Shown here: piece after piece, positions 38,812 through 47,286 of the stretch
How the letters are laid out: the number at the start of each line of letters is the position of its first letter
Position numbering within the stretch: position 1 is the first letter of the stretch
Origin: Aeromicrobium ginsengisoli
GTDB taxonomy: Bacteria > Actinomycetota > Actinomycetes > Propionibacteriales > Nocardioidaceae
Direction: 5' to 3'
DNA: 64,000 bases
Assembly: GCF_004134905.2 (NCBI RefSeq)
Contig: NZ_SDPQ02000001.1
Span: 806,001-870,000 of the forward strand
Position numbers and translations under genes: made by a program
Notes under the pieces: model-generated
Told to the model about the DNA's origin: nothing
Seen by the model: the letters and a program-made list of their open reading frames with translations, nothing else
The model's database searches: none

Positions 38812-39782
38812 CAGCGGCGGCGCTGCGCCGCGACCTGGAGCACCATGCGCTCGATCGCGTAGGCCGGATCGGCCGAGCCACCCTTGACGTCGAGGTCGGC
38901 CTGCGCCACGGCGCCGAGCGCGTGCGCCAGGCCGTCCTGCTCCCACGAGCGCAGCTGCTGGCGCATCGAACGGATCTTGAACGGTGGCGCCCCGACGAAT
39001 GCCGCGAGGTCGTTGTCGCGCATGCCGTCCGGAGCGCTGGCGAGCTTGGCCAGCGAGCGCAGCCCGCTCGCGAACGCACTCGTGATGAGCACGGGAGCCA
39101 CCTTGGCGGTCTCGGCCCACCGCGCGGCCTCGAGCGCCACATTGATGCGGCCGTCGATCGCCGCGTCCGCGATCTCGTAGCCACGGACGTCGGCACGCCC
39201 GCCGAAGTACTGGCGTACGAGGGAGGCGCTGATCTCGGCGCCCTTCTCGAGGTTGGAGACGAGCTGGTCGGCGGCACCCCCCAGCGCCCGGAGGTCCTGG
39301 CCGACGGCCGCGACGAGCAGCGTCGCGGCCTCCTCGTCGATGCGGGCGCCGAGGTCACGGATCTCGGTGTAGACCCAGCGCGCGTAGTCACGCTCGTACT
39401 TGGGCTGCTCGAGCTTGACCTCGCTGACGGTGCTCATCTTGCGGAGCTTGTCGAGCAGGCCCTTGCCCTTGGCGCCACCGCGGTGGACCAGCACGACGGC
39501 GATGTCGGGCGAGGTGTCACCGGCGTAGGCCAACAGCTCGGTCTGCGCGACGTCGGGCAGGTCCTGCAGGTCGGTCAGCACGAGTGCGCTGACGTCGCTG
39601 AACAGCGAAGGGCTGGTGAGGCCGGCGAGCTCTCCGGGTTGCAGGCCCGCAGCGCTGGCCTCGGCGACCTGGCACTCCGGATGCTCGGCGGTGACGGCCT
39701 TGACCGCCCTAGCGCGGGTCCGATCGGCCAGGAACTCGGCGTTGCCGGTGATGAGCAGGATCTTGCCGAATGCCGTGGCCAC
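38811..39782 (-). CDS. holA: DNA polymerase III subunit delta
   Basis: 323 residues. Clamp-loader subunit that opens the sliding clamp. N-terminal LLITGNAEFLADRTRARAV matches the HolA start, with a degenerate AAA+ fold, central lid, and C-terminal collar helices. The GTG start lies 6 nt after a TAGTCT hexamer overlapping the comEC stop codon, so it may have its own leaderless transcript within the com operon. Confidence 0.92.
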   Translation of the reverse strand: MATAFGKILLITGNAEFLADRTRARAVKAVTAEHPECQVAEASAAGLQPGELAGLTSPSLFSDVSALVLTDLQDLPDVAQTELLAYAGDTSPDIAVVLVHRGGAKGKGLLDKLRKMSTVSEVKLEQPKYERDYARWVYTEIRDLGARIDEEAATLLVAAVGQDLRALGGAADQLVSNLEKGAEISASLVRQYFGGRADVRGYEIADAAIDGRINVALEAARWAETAKVAPVLITSAFASGLRSLAKLASAPDGMRDNDLAAFVGAPPFKIRSMRQQLRSWEQDGLAHALGAVAQADLDVKGGSADPAYAIERMVLQVAAQRRR

Positions 39783-39788
39783 GGAGAC

Positions 39789-39794
39789 AGACTA
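39789..39794 (-). promoter_or_regulatory. -10 element of holA, overlapping the comEC stop
   Basis: TAGTCT read leftward; its first three bases are the comEC stop codon. It lies 6 nt from the holA GTG at 39782. Confidence 0.45.
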
Positions 39795-42032
39795 GTCGCG
39801 AGTCACGACGAGAAGTCGCCCGTCACGCTCGACGATCGCGATGTCGCCGTCGGTGTCGGTGCGCCACCACTGCATGTCCTCCTCACGCAGCAGCGAAAGC
39901 GCGGCGGCGGCCGGATGGCCGTAGTCGTTGTCCTCCCCCGCGCTGATCGTCGCGAGCCGCGCACCGACGGCGTCGAAGAACGCCTTCGACTGCCGGGCGC
40001 TGCCGTGGTGCGGCATCTTGAGGACGTCGGCAGACAGATCGGGATGCTCACGCAGGAGCCCGTCCTGTGCCTCCGGCTCGATGTCGCCGGACAGCATCAG
40101 ACGTACGCCACGAACCTGGGCGGCGAGCACGATGCTGGCATTGTTGGCTGTCGACCCCTCACTGCCCGCGACCCGGATCGGGCCCGAGGCGGCCGGCCAC
40201 AGCACGCGGGCGGTGACGTCGCCGACGGTGAACGACTCCCCCGGCGTCGCCAGATGCTGCGGGATGTCCGCTCTGCCGGGCCCTCCGGTCGGTCCCACCG
40301 CGACCTGGTCGACCTGTCGCCCGTCGAGCACGCCCGGCCAGCCGTCGATGTGGTCGGCGTGCCCGTGCGTGAACACCATCAGGCGTACGCGATGGACGTT
40401 GAGCCGGTCGAGGCACCGATCGATCGCCGTCGGGTCGGGCCCGGCGTCGACGACGACCGCTGACCCACCACTGGCGTTCAGCACCGTGGCGTCGCCCTGA
40501 CCGACGTCGCAGGCCACCATGACCCAGCCGGCCGGCGGCCAACCGGTCTGCGGCGGACGCCACACCGCGATCAGCAGACCGGCCGACAGGCCGATGAACA
40601 CGACTGGGCGCGACGAGATCGCCATGATCACCGCGGTGACCAGCGGGACGAGCACCAGCAGCCACTGCCATGGCGATCGCCACTCCAGCGACGCGGAGTC
40701 GAGGGCTGCGGCACGGTGTCCCACGGTCAGGATCCAGCTCGCACAGGCGCCCGCGACGATGCCCGGGGGGTGGCTCAGCGGCACCGACACCAGCGCGACG
40801 ATCCCGCCGACCAGACCCGCGACCGTGGCCGGGGCCACCGCTGGAGCCGCCAGGAGGTTCGCCACCACCGCCACGAGCGAGATCTCGCCGGACAGCGCAG
40901 CGATCGCGGGGGTGCAGACCAGCTGAGCGGCGATCGGCACCGCGATCGCCAGGGCACACCACCGCGGCATCCAGCGTTCGAGCCTGTGAGCGAACGGTGG
41001 GGCCAGCAGCAGGATGCCGCCGGTCGCCGTCGCAGAGAGGACGAAGCCCGCCGATCGGGCCAGCCACGGATCGAGGAACAGCAGCCCGACGATCGCCCAC
41101 GCCAGCGCGCGTACGCCTCCGCGTGCCCCGAAGCCGAGTGCTGCGACACCGACAGCCCCCATCGCCGCGGCGCGTACGACGCTGGGGTCCGGCCGCGCGA
41201 GCAGCACGAACGCGATGATCGAGACGGCGCCCAGCACCCAGAGCCCACGACGGCGTACTCCGGCGGCTCGTCCGATCGCCATCACGACGGCGAGCACGAT
41301 CGTCAGGTTGGTGCCGGACACCGCCATGAGGTGCGTCAGCCCGCTGCGGCGGAAGTCCTCCTCGACCTTGTCGCTGACGCGCCCGTCGTCGCCGTCGACG
41401 AGAGCGGGGACGAGCGCCTCCGGCTCGTCTCCGACGGGAGTCACCGACTGGCGTACACCTTCGCGCACGCGTTCGGAGGCCTCCCACCACCACGTCGCGC
41501 GATCGGCCGGCCCACGCCGGACGACGTCGATGACGGCTGCCTCGTCCGAGTTGTCCGACGGTGCGAGCCGGCCCGTGGCCGTGAACCGACGGCCGACGAC
41601 CAGGTCCGCGGCGTCGCCGTCGAGGAACGCCGTGGCATGATCGCGCGTCGTGATGTCCGCATCCCGGCTGACCGCCCGGCGCACGAGCACCTCGACCACG
41701 ACGGAATCGTGACCGTGGTGCGTGAACGTGCGGGCGTCCCGGCGTACTTCGAGGTCGAGCGTCGTGAGGCGGTGCTCGCGTGCGAGATCGGTGAGGGGCG
41801 AGTGCTCGATCGTGGTCAGGCGCCAGGCGCACGACACCGCGATCGCGGCGAGGCACACGGCGGTGAGGACCCAGACGAGCCCGCGGTGCGGTCGCCACCT
41901 GGCCAGGGCACCCGCCATGACAATGCTGCCGATTGCGACGACGACCGAGACGTACGAGCTGGCCGTGACGAGCCACGCCGCAGCGCCCCACGCGACAAGC
42001 GCCGGCGGGACCATCCGCAGGTCGTGCGTCAC
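39792..42032 (-). CDS. comEC: ComEC/Rec2 DNA internalisation protein
   Basis: 746 residues. An N-terminal membrane part and OB-like external domain are followed by the competence domain (GLTHLMAVSGTNLTIVLAVVMAIG) with several helices, then a metallo-beta-lactamase-like C-terminal domain with DVGQGDATVLN, FTHGHADHIDGW, LSGDIE and KMPHHGS. ComEC forms the channel for single-stranded DNA uptake. The start overlaps comEA by 4 nt. Confidence 0.94.
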   Translation of the reverse strand: MTHDLRMVPPALVAWGAAAWLVTASSYVSVVVAIGSIVMAGALARWRPHRGLVWVLTAVCLAAIAVSCAWRLTTIEHSPLTDLAREHRLTTLDLEVRRDARTFTHHGHDSVVVEVLVRRAVSRDADITTRDHATAFLDGDAADLVVGRRFTATGRLAPSDNSDEAAVIDVVRRGPADRATWWWEASERVREGVRQSVTPVGDEPEALVPALVDGDDGRVSDKVEEDFRRSGLTHLMAVSGTNLTIVLAVVMAIGRAAGVRRRGLWVLGAVSIIAFVLLARPDPSVVRAAAMGAVGVAALGFGARGGVRALAWAIVGLLFLDPWLARSAGFVLSATATGGILLLAPPFAHRLERWMPRWCALAIAVPIAAQLVCTPAIAALSGEISLVAVVANLLAAPAVAPATVAGLVGGIVALVSVPLSHPPGIVAGACASWILTVGHRAAALDSASLEWRSPWQWLLVLVPLVTAVIMAISSRPVVFIGLSAGLLIAVWRPPQTGWPPAGWVMVACDVGQGDATVLNASGGSAVVVDAGPDPTAIDRCLDRLNVHRVRLMVFTHGHADHIDGWPGVLDGRQVDQVAVGPTGGPGRADIPQHLATPGESFTVGDVTARVLWPAASGPIRVAGSEGSTANNASIVLAAQVRGVRLMLSGDIEPEAQDGLLREHPDLSADVLKMPHHGSARQSKAFFDAVGARLATISAGEDNDYGHPAAAALSLLREEDMQWWRTDTDGDIAIVERDGRLLVVTRD

Positions 42033-42760
42033 AAGGTCACGAGGTCGCGCAGCTCGGCGAGCGTCGCATCGCCGATGCCCTTGACGTCGAGCAGGTCCTC
42101 GACGGACCCGAACCGGCCATTCTCGTCGCGCCAGGCGAGGATCGCCTGCGCGGTGACCGGACCGACTCCAGGCAGCATGTCGAGCTGTTCGGCGGTCGCG
42201 GTGTTGAGATTGACCTTGCCGCCGGCCGGCCCGCCGGAGCCGGCGGGGCCAGAAGCTGCAGGCGCTGCGACGGGCTCGATGCCGACGAGGATCTGCTCGC
42301 CGTCGTCCAGCACGCGGGCCATGTTGAGCGAGGCGGTGTCGACCCGTCCCTTGAGGCCGCCGGCCGCCTCGATCGCCTGATAGACGCGCGAGCCCTTGGG
42401 CACCGTGACGATCCCGGGCTTGCGGACCTTGCCCACGACATCGATGATCAGCTCGGCCTCAGGAGTCTTGGCGGCACCGGCGGGTGCAGTCGAGGTGCCG
42501 AAGGCCAGCGGCGCTGCGGGTTCGGTCGTCTTGGGGCGCCCGGACAGCAGCCACCAGACCAGCAGCACCGACGCAGCGACTGCGATCGTGGCGAGGACCT
42601 TGGCGTGTGGGAGCTCTAGGGCCCGACGTACGCGCTCCTGCTCGGGCTCGTCGGCAGGCGGGAGCTCGGCGTCGAACGAGGCCGCGAGCTGCGCCAGCCG
42701 ACGCCGGGCGATCTCGGCACGCGTCTCGTCGGTCGGAGGAGAAGGGCGCCTGGGCTTCAC
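42029..42760 (-). CDS. comEA: ComEA-like DNA-binding protein
   Basis: 243 residues, GTG start. Cytoplasmic head, one membrane helix (residues ~54-70), an SLBB-type domain (IIDVVGKVRKPGIVTVPKGS) and a C-terminal pair of helix-hairpin-helix motifs (VNLNTATAEQLDMLPGVGP and DLLDVKGIGDATLAELRDL). It binds double-stranded DNA outside the membrane for ComEC-mediated uptake. A TAGCGT hexamer lies 6 nt before the GTG. Confidence 0.94.
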   Translation of the reverse strand: MKPRRPSPPTDETRAEIARRRLAQLAASFDAELPPADEPEQERVRRALELPHAKVLATIAVAASVLLVWWLLSGRPKTTEPAAPLAFGTSTAPAGAAKTPEAELIIDVVGKVRKPGIVTVPKGSRVYQAIEAAGGLKGRVDTASLNMARVLDDGEQILVGIEPVAAPAASGPAGSGGPAGGKVNLNTATAEQLDMLPGVGPVTAQAILAWRDENGRFGSVEDLLDVKGIGDATLAELRDLVTL

Positions 42761-42766
42761 GTGTCG

Positions 42767-42772
42767 ACGCTA
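42767..42772 (-). promoter_or_regulatory. -10 element of the com operon
   Basis: TAGCGT read leftward, 6 nt from the comEA GTG at 42760; no Shine-Dalgarno is evident. Confidence 0.5.
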
Positions 42773-42864
42773 GGCCGGCGTCCCGCGTCAAGGGTGCCGT
42801 CGACGAGTGACTGTGGACAGCAGCGAGCGGCGTACGTCCCGTGGAAAACCTCGTCGCGCGGGTG

Positions 42865-42950
42865 GAGCGGTGACGTGGTCGCCCATCAGGGTCGTCGTTG
42901 GGCGAGCAGGTCACCGCTCCGCAGGCGGAAGGGCGACCAGGTCACCGCCC
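42865..42950. repeat. Three 20-bp repeat units, two forming a hairpin
   Basis: Units are at 42865-42884 (inverted), 42900-42919 and 42931-42950. Unit B is GGGCGAGCAGGTCACCGCTC and unit C differs at two positions. The inverted unit A pairs with B over 20 bp with two mismatches around a 15-nt loop. It lies between degV and comEA, both leftward, so the hairpin could terminate degV transcription. Confidence 0.6.
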
Positions 42951-42957
42951 GATGGGG

Positions 42958-43803
42958 TCAGCGTGGGGTGACGGTCACCGAGATCATGCCGGGGCCCACG
43001 TGCGCGCCGATCGAGGCGCCGACCTCGTCGACGCCGACGGACTCGAGGCCCAAAGCGCCGGCGAGCCGCTCGGCGACCGCCGTGGCAACGGTGGGACTGG
43101 CGAGATGCTGCACGCCGACGTCGAAGCCCTGCTCGCACGCCGTTGCCTTCTCGACCGCGAGCGCCTCCAGCCGGGCGAGCGCCTTGGCCTGCGTGCGTAC
43201 GCGCTCCAGCGGCACGACCAGGCCATCGGTGATCGTGAGGATCGGCTTGACCGCGAGTGCGGAGCCGATCAAGGCGGCTGCAGCGCCGACGCGTCCGCCG
43301 CGCTTGAGGTACTCGAGCGTGTCGACGTAGAGCAGCACCGTGGAGGACTCGCCGGCCCGCTGAGCCGCCTCCGCGACGCCGATCGCGTCCTCGCCGGCGT
43401 CACGAGCCGTGGCGGCCCGGCCTGCGGCAAAGCCTGTCGCGATGCCCACCTGCATCGAGTCGATGCAGGTCACGGGCACCGACGCCTGCTTGGACGCCAG
43501 GACCGCGGAGTCGAGCGTGCCCGACATCTTGGCGCTGAGGTGCACCGAGACGATCGCCTCGGCACCTTCGGCGGCCAGCCGTTCATAGACCGCGAGGAAG
43601 TCGTCAGGGGTGGGCCGCGACGTGCTGACCGGTACGAACGACGCCAGCGCCTCGGCGATCATGTCCGCCGTGACGTCGACGCCCTCGGTGTAGGTCTCGG
43701 CACCGATGATGACCTGCAGCGGCACGACGGCAATACCCTCGCGCTCGGCATCGGTCGGCGACAACGAGGACGTCGAGTCCGTGACGATCCCGATCCGAGG
43801 CAT
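42958..43803 (-). CDS. DegV family fatty-acid-binding protein
   Basis: 281 residues. DegV proteins bind a fatty acid between two domains; in Firmicutes FakB homologues present it to a kinase. N-terminal GIVTDSTSSLSPTDAEREGI, STSRPTPDDFLAVYERL, and SIHLS-like VSVHLSAKMSGT are the family motifs. A partner kinase (FakA) is not in this window. The start is 6 nt after a TAGTCT hexamer. Confidence 0.92.
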   Translation of the reverse strand: MPRIGIVTDSTSSLSPTDAEREGIAVVPLQVIIGAETYTEGVDVTADMIAEALASFVPVSTSRPTPDDFLAVYERLAAEGAEAIVSVHLSAKMSGTLDSAVLASKQASVPVTCIDSMQVGIATGFAAGRAATARDAGEDAIGVAEAAQRAGESSTVLLYVDTLEYLKRGGRVGAAAALIGSALAVKPILTITDGLVVPLERVRTQAKALARLEALAVEKATACEQGFDVGVQHLASPTVATAVAERLAGALGLESVGVDEVGASIGAHVGPGMISVTVTPR

Positions 43804-43809
43804 GACCGA

Positions 43810-43815
43810 AGACTA
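43810..43815 (-). promoter_or_regulatory. -10 element of leaderless degV gene
   Basis: TAGTCT read leftward, 6 nt from the ATG at 43803. Confidence 0.5.
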
Positions 43816-43829
43816 TCGGTGAAATCGAG

Positions 43830-46667
43830 TCAGACGACGATGCTGACGAGCTTGGGGGCCCGCACGATGACCTTGCGGACCTCGCGGCCGTCGATCGAAC
43901 GTACGACGTTGGGCTCGGCGAGAGCGAGCGCCGTGAGCTCCTCGTCGGAGATGTCGGGGCTGACCTCGATCTTGCCGCGGACCTTGCCCAGCACCTGCAC
44001 GACGCAGGTCACGGACGCCGCCGAGAGGTGCGCCGGGTCGGCGACCGGGAACGGCTCGTGCGTCAGTGACTCCGTGTGCCCGAGGCGGGCCCACAGCTCC
44101 TCGCCGATGTGCGGGGCCAGCGGTGCCAGCATCAACACCAGGGGCTCGACGGCGGCGCGGCTGCGCAGACCCTCCTTGGTCAGGTGGTTCGTCAGCTCGA
44201 TCAGCTTGGCCACGGCGGTGTTGAACCGCATGTGCTCCATGTCGGACCGGACGCCGTCGATCGTCACGTTGAGGATGTGCAGTGTCGCCGCGTCGAGCTC
44301 GGCATCGTCGGCCAGCAGCTCGCCGGAGTCCTCGTCGACGAGCAACCGCCACACGCGCTGGAGGAACCGCTGCGCGCCGACGACGGCACGGGTCTCCCAC
44401 GGGCGGGACACGTCCATCGGACCCATCGACATCTCGTAGACCCGCAGTGTGTCGGCGCCGTACGTCTCGTACATCTCGTCGGGTGTCACGGCGTTCTTGA
44501 GGCTCTTGCCCATCTTGCCGAACTCACGCGTGACCTGTTCGCCGCCGGACCAGTACGTCGTGGCGCCCGCGTCATCGGTGCGCTCCTCGACGCCTGCTGC
44601 GTCGACGTAGACGCCACGGGCGTCGGTGTAGGCGTGCGCCTGGATGTAGCCCTGGTTGAACAGCTTGTGGAACGGCTCCTCGCTCGACACGTGGCCGAGG
44701 TCGAACAGCACCTTGTGCCAGAAACGTGCGTAGAGCAGGTGCAGCACCGCGTGCTCGACGCCGCCGACGTAGAGGTCGACACCGCCGGTCTCCCCCGGCT
44801 TGCGCGGGCCGAGCCAGTAGCGCTCGTTCTCGGGATCGACGAGCCGGTCGGGGTTGTGCGGGTCGGCGTAGCGCAGCTCGTACCACGACGATCCGGCCCA
44901 GTTGGGCATCGTGTTGGTCTCGCGCCGGTAGGTCTTGGGGCCGTCGCCGAGATCGAGCTCGACGTGGACCCATTCGGGCACGCGCGCCAGAGGAGGCTCG
45001 GGATTGCTGTCGGCGTCCTCGGGCTCGTAGGTCTTGGGCGAGTAGTCAGGGACCTCGGGCAGCTCGACCGGGAGCATCGAGTCGGGCAGCGCGATCGGCT
45101 GGTCGAGCTCGTCGTAGACGATCGGGAACGGCTCACCCCAATAGCGCTGCCGGCTGAACAGCCAGTCGCGCAGCCGGTAGGTCGTCGTGCCCTCGCCCGC
45201 GGCGTGCTCCTGCAGCCACGTGATGACCGCAGACTTGGCGTCGTCGATCTCCAAGCCGTCGAGGCTCAGCTCGTCGTTCGAGGAGTTGATGACGACGCCC
45301 TGTCCCGTGTAGGCACCCCCCTCGAAACCCTCGGGCGGCTGGACGGTGTGGATGATCGGCAGCGCGTACGACTCGGCGAACTCGTGGTCGCGCTCGTCGC
45401 CGCCCGGCACCGCCATGATCGCGCCGGTGCCGTAGCCCGTGAGGACGTAGTCGGCGATGAACACGGGGAGCTCGGCGCCGTTGACCGGGTTGATCGCGAA
45501 GGAGCCGGTGAAGACGCCGGTCTTCTCCTTGTTCTCCTGGCGCTCGAGGTCGGTCTTGGCGGCAGCCATGGCCCGGTACGCCGTGACGGCCTCGGCGGGC
45601 GAGGCGGCACCGTTGGTCCACTGGAGCGGCGTCTCGTCGGGCCATGCCGCGGTGGTGAGCTGGTCGACCAGCTCGTGCTCGGGCGCCAGCACCATGTAGG
45701 TCGTGCCGAAGATCGTGTCGGGCCGGGTCGTGAACACGTCGATCGGCGTCGCGAGCCCCTCGACCGGGAAGCTGATCCGCGCACCGTGGGAGCGGCCGAT
45801 CCAGTTGCGCTGCATGCTCTTGACCGACTCGGGCCAGTCGACCCGCTCGAGATCGTCGATCAGGCGGTCCGAGTAGGCCGTGATGCGCATCTTCCACTGC
45901 CGCAGGTTGCGGGTGAAGACCGGGAAGTTGCCACGCTCGCTGCGGCCCTCAGCCGTGACCTCCTCATTGGCCAGGACCGTGCCGAGACCGGGGCACCAGT
46001 TGACCGGCGAGTCGTCGATGTACGCCAGGCGCACCCCGTCGATCAGGACGCTGCGCTCGATCGGCGTCAGGTCGGCCCAGGCGGTGCCGTCGGGCGACAT
46101 ACGGGCGCCGGACTCGTACTCGGCGCGCAGCTCACTGATCGGCCTGGCCTTGGCCTGCTCCTCGTCGTACCAGGACTCGAAGATCTGCACGAAGATCCAC
46201 TGCGTCCAGCGCATGAAGTCGGCGTCGATCGTGGCGAAGCTCCGGCGCGGGTCGTGCGCCAGCCCGAGGCGGCGCAGCTGCCGGCGCATGTTGACGATGT
46301 TGGACAGCGTGTTGGTCCGGGGGTGCTCGCCAGTCTCGACGGCGTGGATCTCGGCCGGCAGGCCGAATGCGTCGAAGCCGAGTGCGTGCAGGACGTTGTC
46401 GCCCCGCATGCGGCGGTAGCGGCCGGCGACGTCGGTCGCGATGTAACCCAGCGGGTGACCGACGTGGAGGCCCGAGCCAGATGGGTACGGGAACATGTCC
46501 ATGATGAAGTACTTGTCGCCCGTGATCTCGCCCGCGAGGTCGCCGGTCGGGTTGGGCGCCTCGAACGTGCCCTCGGACTCCCAACGGTCCTGCCAGCGCT
46601 GCTCGATCTGGCCCGCGAGCGCGCTCGTGTAGCGATAGGAAGCCGGGGTCTGGTCAGGCGTGGTCAC
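43830..46667 (-). CDS. leuS: Leucine-tRNA ligase
   Basis: 945 residues from the GTG at 46667; longer in-frame extension upstream is not supported. Class I synthetase with the HIGH motif as [10 protein letters not shown], an inserted CP1 editing domain ([14 protein letters not shown] and [14 protein letters not shown]) and KMSKS as [11 protein letters not shown]. It charges tRNA-Leu. The TAACAT -10 element 7 nt upstream leaves no room for a T-box, so the gene is probably not attenuated. Confidence 0.97.
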   Translation of the reverse strand: MTTPDQTPASYRYTSALAGQIEQRWQDRWESEGTFEAPNPTGDLAGEITGDKYFIMDMFPYPSGSGLHVGHPLGYIATDVAGRYRRMRGDNVLHALGFDAFGLPAEIHAVETGEHPRTNTLSNIVNMRRQLRRLGLAHDPRRSFATIDADFMRWTQWIFVQIFESWYDEEQAKARPISELRAEYESGARMSPDGTAWADLTPIERSVLIDGVRLAYIDDSPVNWCPGLGTVLANEEVTAEGRSERGNFPVFTRNLRQWKMRITAYSDRLIDDLERVDWPESVKSMQRNWIGRSHGARISFPVEGLATPIDVFTTRPDTIFGTTYMVLAPEHELVDQLTTAAWPDETPLQWTNGAASPAEAVTAYRAMAAAKTDLERQENKEKTGVFTGSFAINPVNGAELPVFIADYVLTGYGTGAIMAVPGGDERDHEFAESYALPIIHTVQPPEGFEGGAYTGQGVVINSSNDELSLDGLEIDDAKSAVITWLQEHAAGEGTTTYRLRDWLFSRQRYWGEPFPIVYDELDQPIALPDSMLPVELPEVPDYSPKTYEPEDADSNPEPPLARVPEWVHVELDLGDGPKTYRRETNTMPNWAGSSWYELRYADPHNPDRLVDPENERYWLGPRKPGETGGVDLYVGGVEHAVLHLLYARFWHKVLFDLGHVSSEEPFHKLFNQGYIQAHAYTDARGVYVDAAGVEERTDDAGATTYWSGGEQVTREFGKMGKSLKNAVTPDEMYETYGADTLRVYEMSMGPMDVSRPWETRAVVGAQRFLQRVWRLLVDEDSGELLADDAELDAATLHILNVTIDGVRSDMEHMRFNTAVAKLIELTNHLTKEGLRSRAAVEPLVLMLAPLAPHIGEELWARLGHTESLTHEPFPVADPAHLSAASVTCVVQVLGKVRGKIEVSPDISDEELTALALAEPNVVRSIDGREVRKVIVRAPKLVSIVV

Positions 46668-46674
46668 TGCCCGA

Positions 46675-46680
46675 ATGTTA
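46675..46680 (-). promoter_or_regulatory. -10 element of leuS
   Basis: TAACAT read leftward, 7 nt from the GTG at 46667, implying a leaderless mRNA. Confidence 0.55.
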
Positions 46681-46719
46681 CCGGTGACGCACTCGCTGAA
46701 AGCACACAGGACCACACGC

Positions 46720-47003
46720 CCCTTGAGCCTGTCGAAAGGGACTTGTGGAAATCTCGGGTGACGAGCAGCGTCGAACGTCACTCGGCGGCGGTACACGAGC
46801 TCCCGACTCCCAGTGAAGCTCGTGTACGCGTGTGAGTTCGCGAGGGTTGTCGAGGCCTGGGGTGTCGAACGCACGCTCCATGGCTGGTGACGCGCGAAGC
46901 GCGAAGCCGTGATTCGCGGCGACTACGCCGCATTGCCGAACCTTGCGCGAAATCGTGAGGAGCGTTCGTCCGGCGGTTGACGTCCTTTCGACACGCTCTA
47001 GGA
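46720..47003. repeat. Facing inverted copies of a dispersed repeat around a hairpin
   Basis: In the 348-bp gap between leuS and the 47016 gene, CCCTTGAGCCTGTCGAAAGG (46720-46739) faces a diverged inverted copy, CCTTTCGACACGCTCTAGGA (46984-47003). Between them, GTACACGAGCT (46791-46801) and AGCTCGTGTAC (46817-46827) form a perfect 11-bp stem with a 15-nt loop. A small hairpin, GACCTG-AAAG-CAGGTC, follows at 47002-47017. No coding potential is seen in the interior. It may be a short non-autonomous repeat unit, but no target-site duplication is evident. Confidence 0.5.
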
Positions 47004-47015
47004 CCTGAAAGCAGG

Positions 47016-47276
47016 TCACGGACCGTCGTTGGGCTCCACGTCGTCGGGGACGATGACGGGGCGGAGCCTCGCCCAGACCATGAAGGCGACCCCCGCGACC
47101 AGCATCCCGAGCCCGGCCCAGAGGTTGATGTTGAGCCCGTCGCCCTTGGCGAGCTCCTTGTCGCTCGCGTTGAAGATGCCGAGCAACGTCAGGATCACGC
47201 CATAGAGCCCGATCAGCCCGCCGATGATGAACCGGATGTCGAACAGGCCCACTGTCTTCTTGCCGGATGCGTTCAT
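47016..47276 (-). CDS. Small two-helix membrane protein
   Basis: 86 residues with two membrane segments (FIIGGLIGLYGVILTLLGIF and INLWAGLGMLVAGVAFMVW) and a short acidic C-terminus. A GGAG Shine-Dalgarno precedes the ATG. It follows the sodium symporter by 10 nt and is likely co-transcribed, so it may be an accessory subunit of that transporter, as seen for some small proteins paired with SSS symporters. Not a recognised family. Confidence 0.75.
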   Translation of the reverse strand: MNASGKKTVGLFDIRFIIGGLIGLYGVILTLLGIFNASDKELAKGDGLNINLWAGLGMLVAGVAFMVWARLRPVIVPDDVEPNDGP

Positions 47277-47286
47277 GAGGTGCTCC

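Noticed and set aside
44076..46835. 919-codon plus-strand open frame opposite leuS
   Set aside because: Shadow of leuS with no family motifs.
46668..46874. N-terminal extension of leuS to 46874
   Set aside because: The extra residues match no LeuS N-terminus, cover the dispersed repeat, and the GTG at 46667 has a properly spaced -10 element.
46668..47015. T-box or other riboswitch upstream of leuS
   Set aside because: The predicted start of transcription is at the start codon and no specifier loop or T-box sequence is visible.
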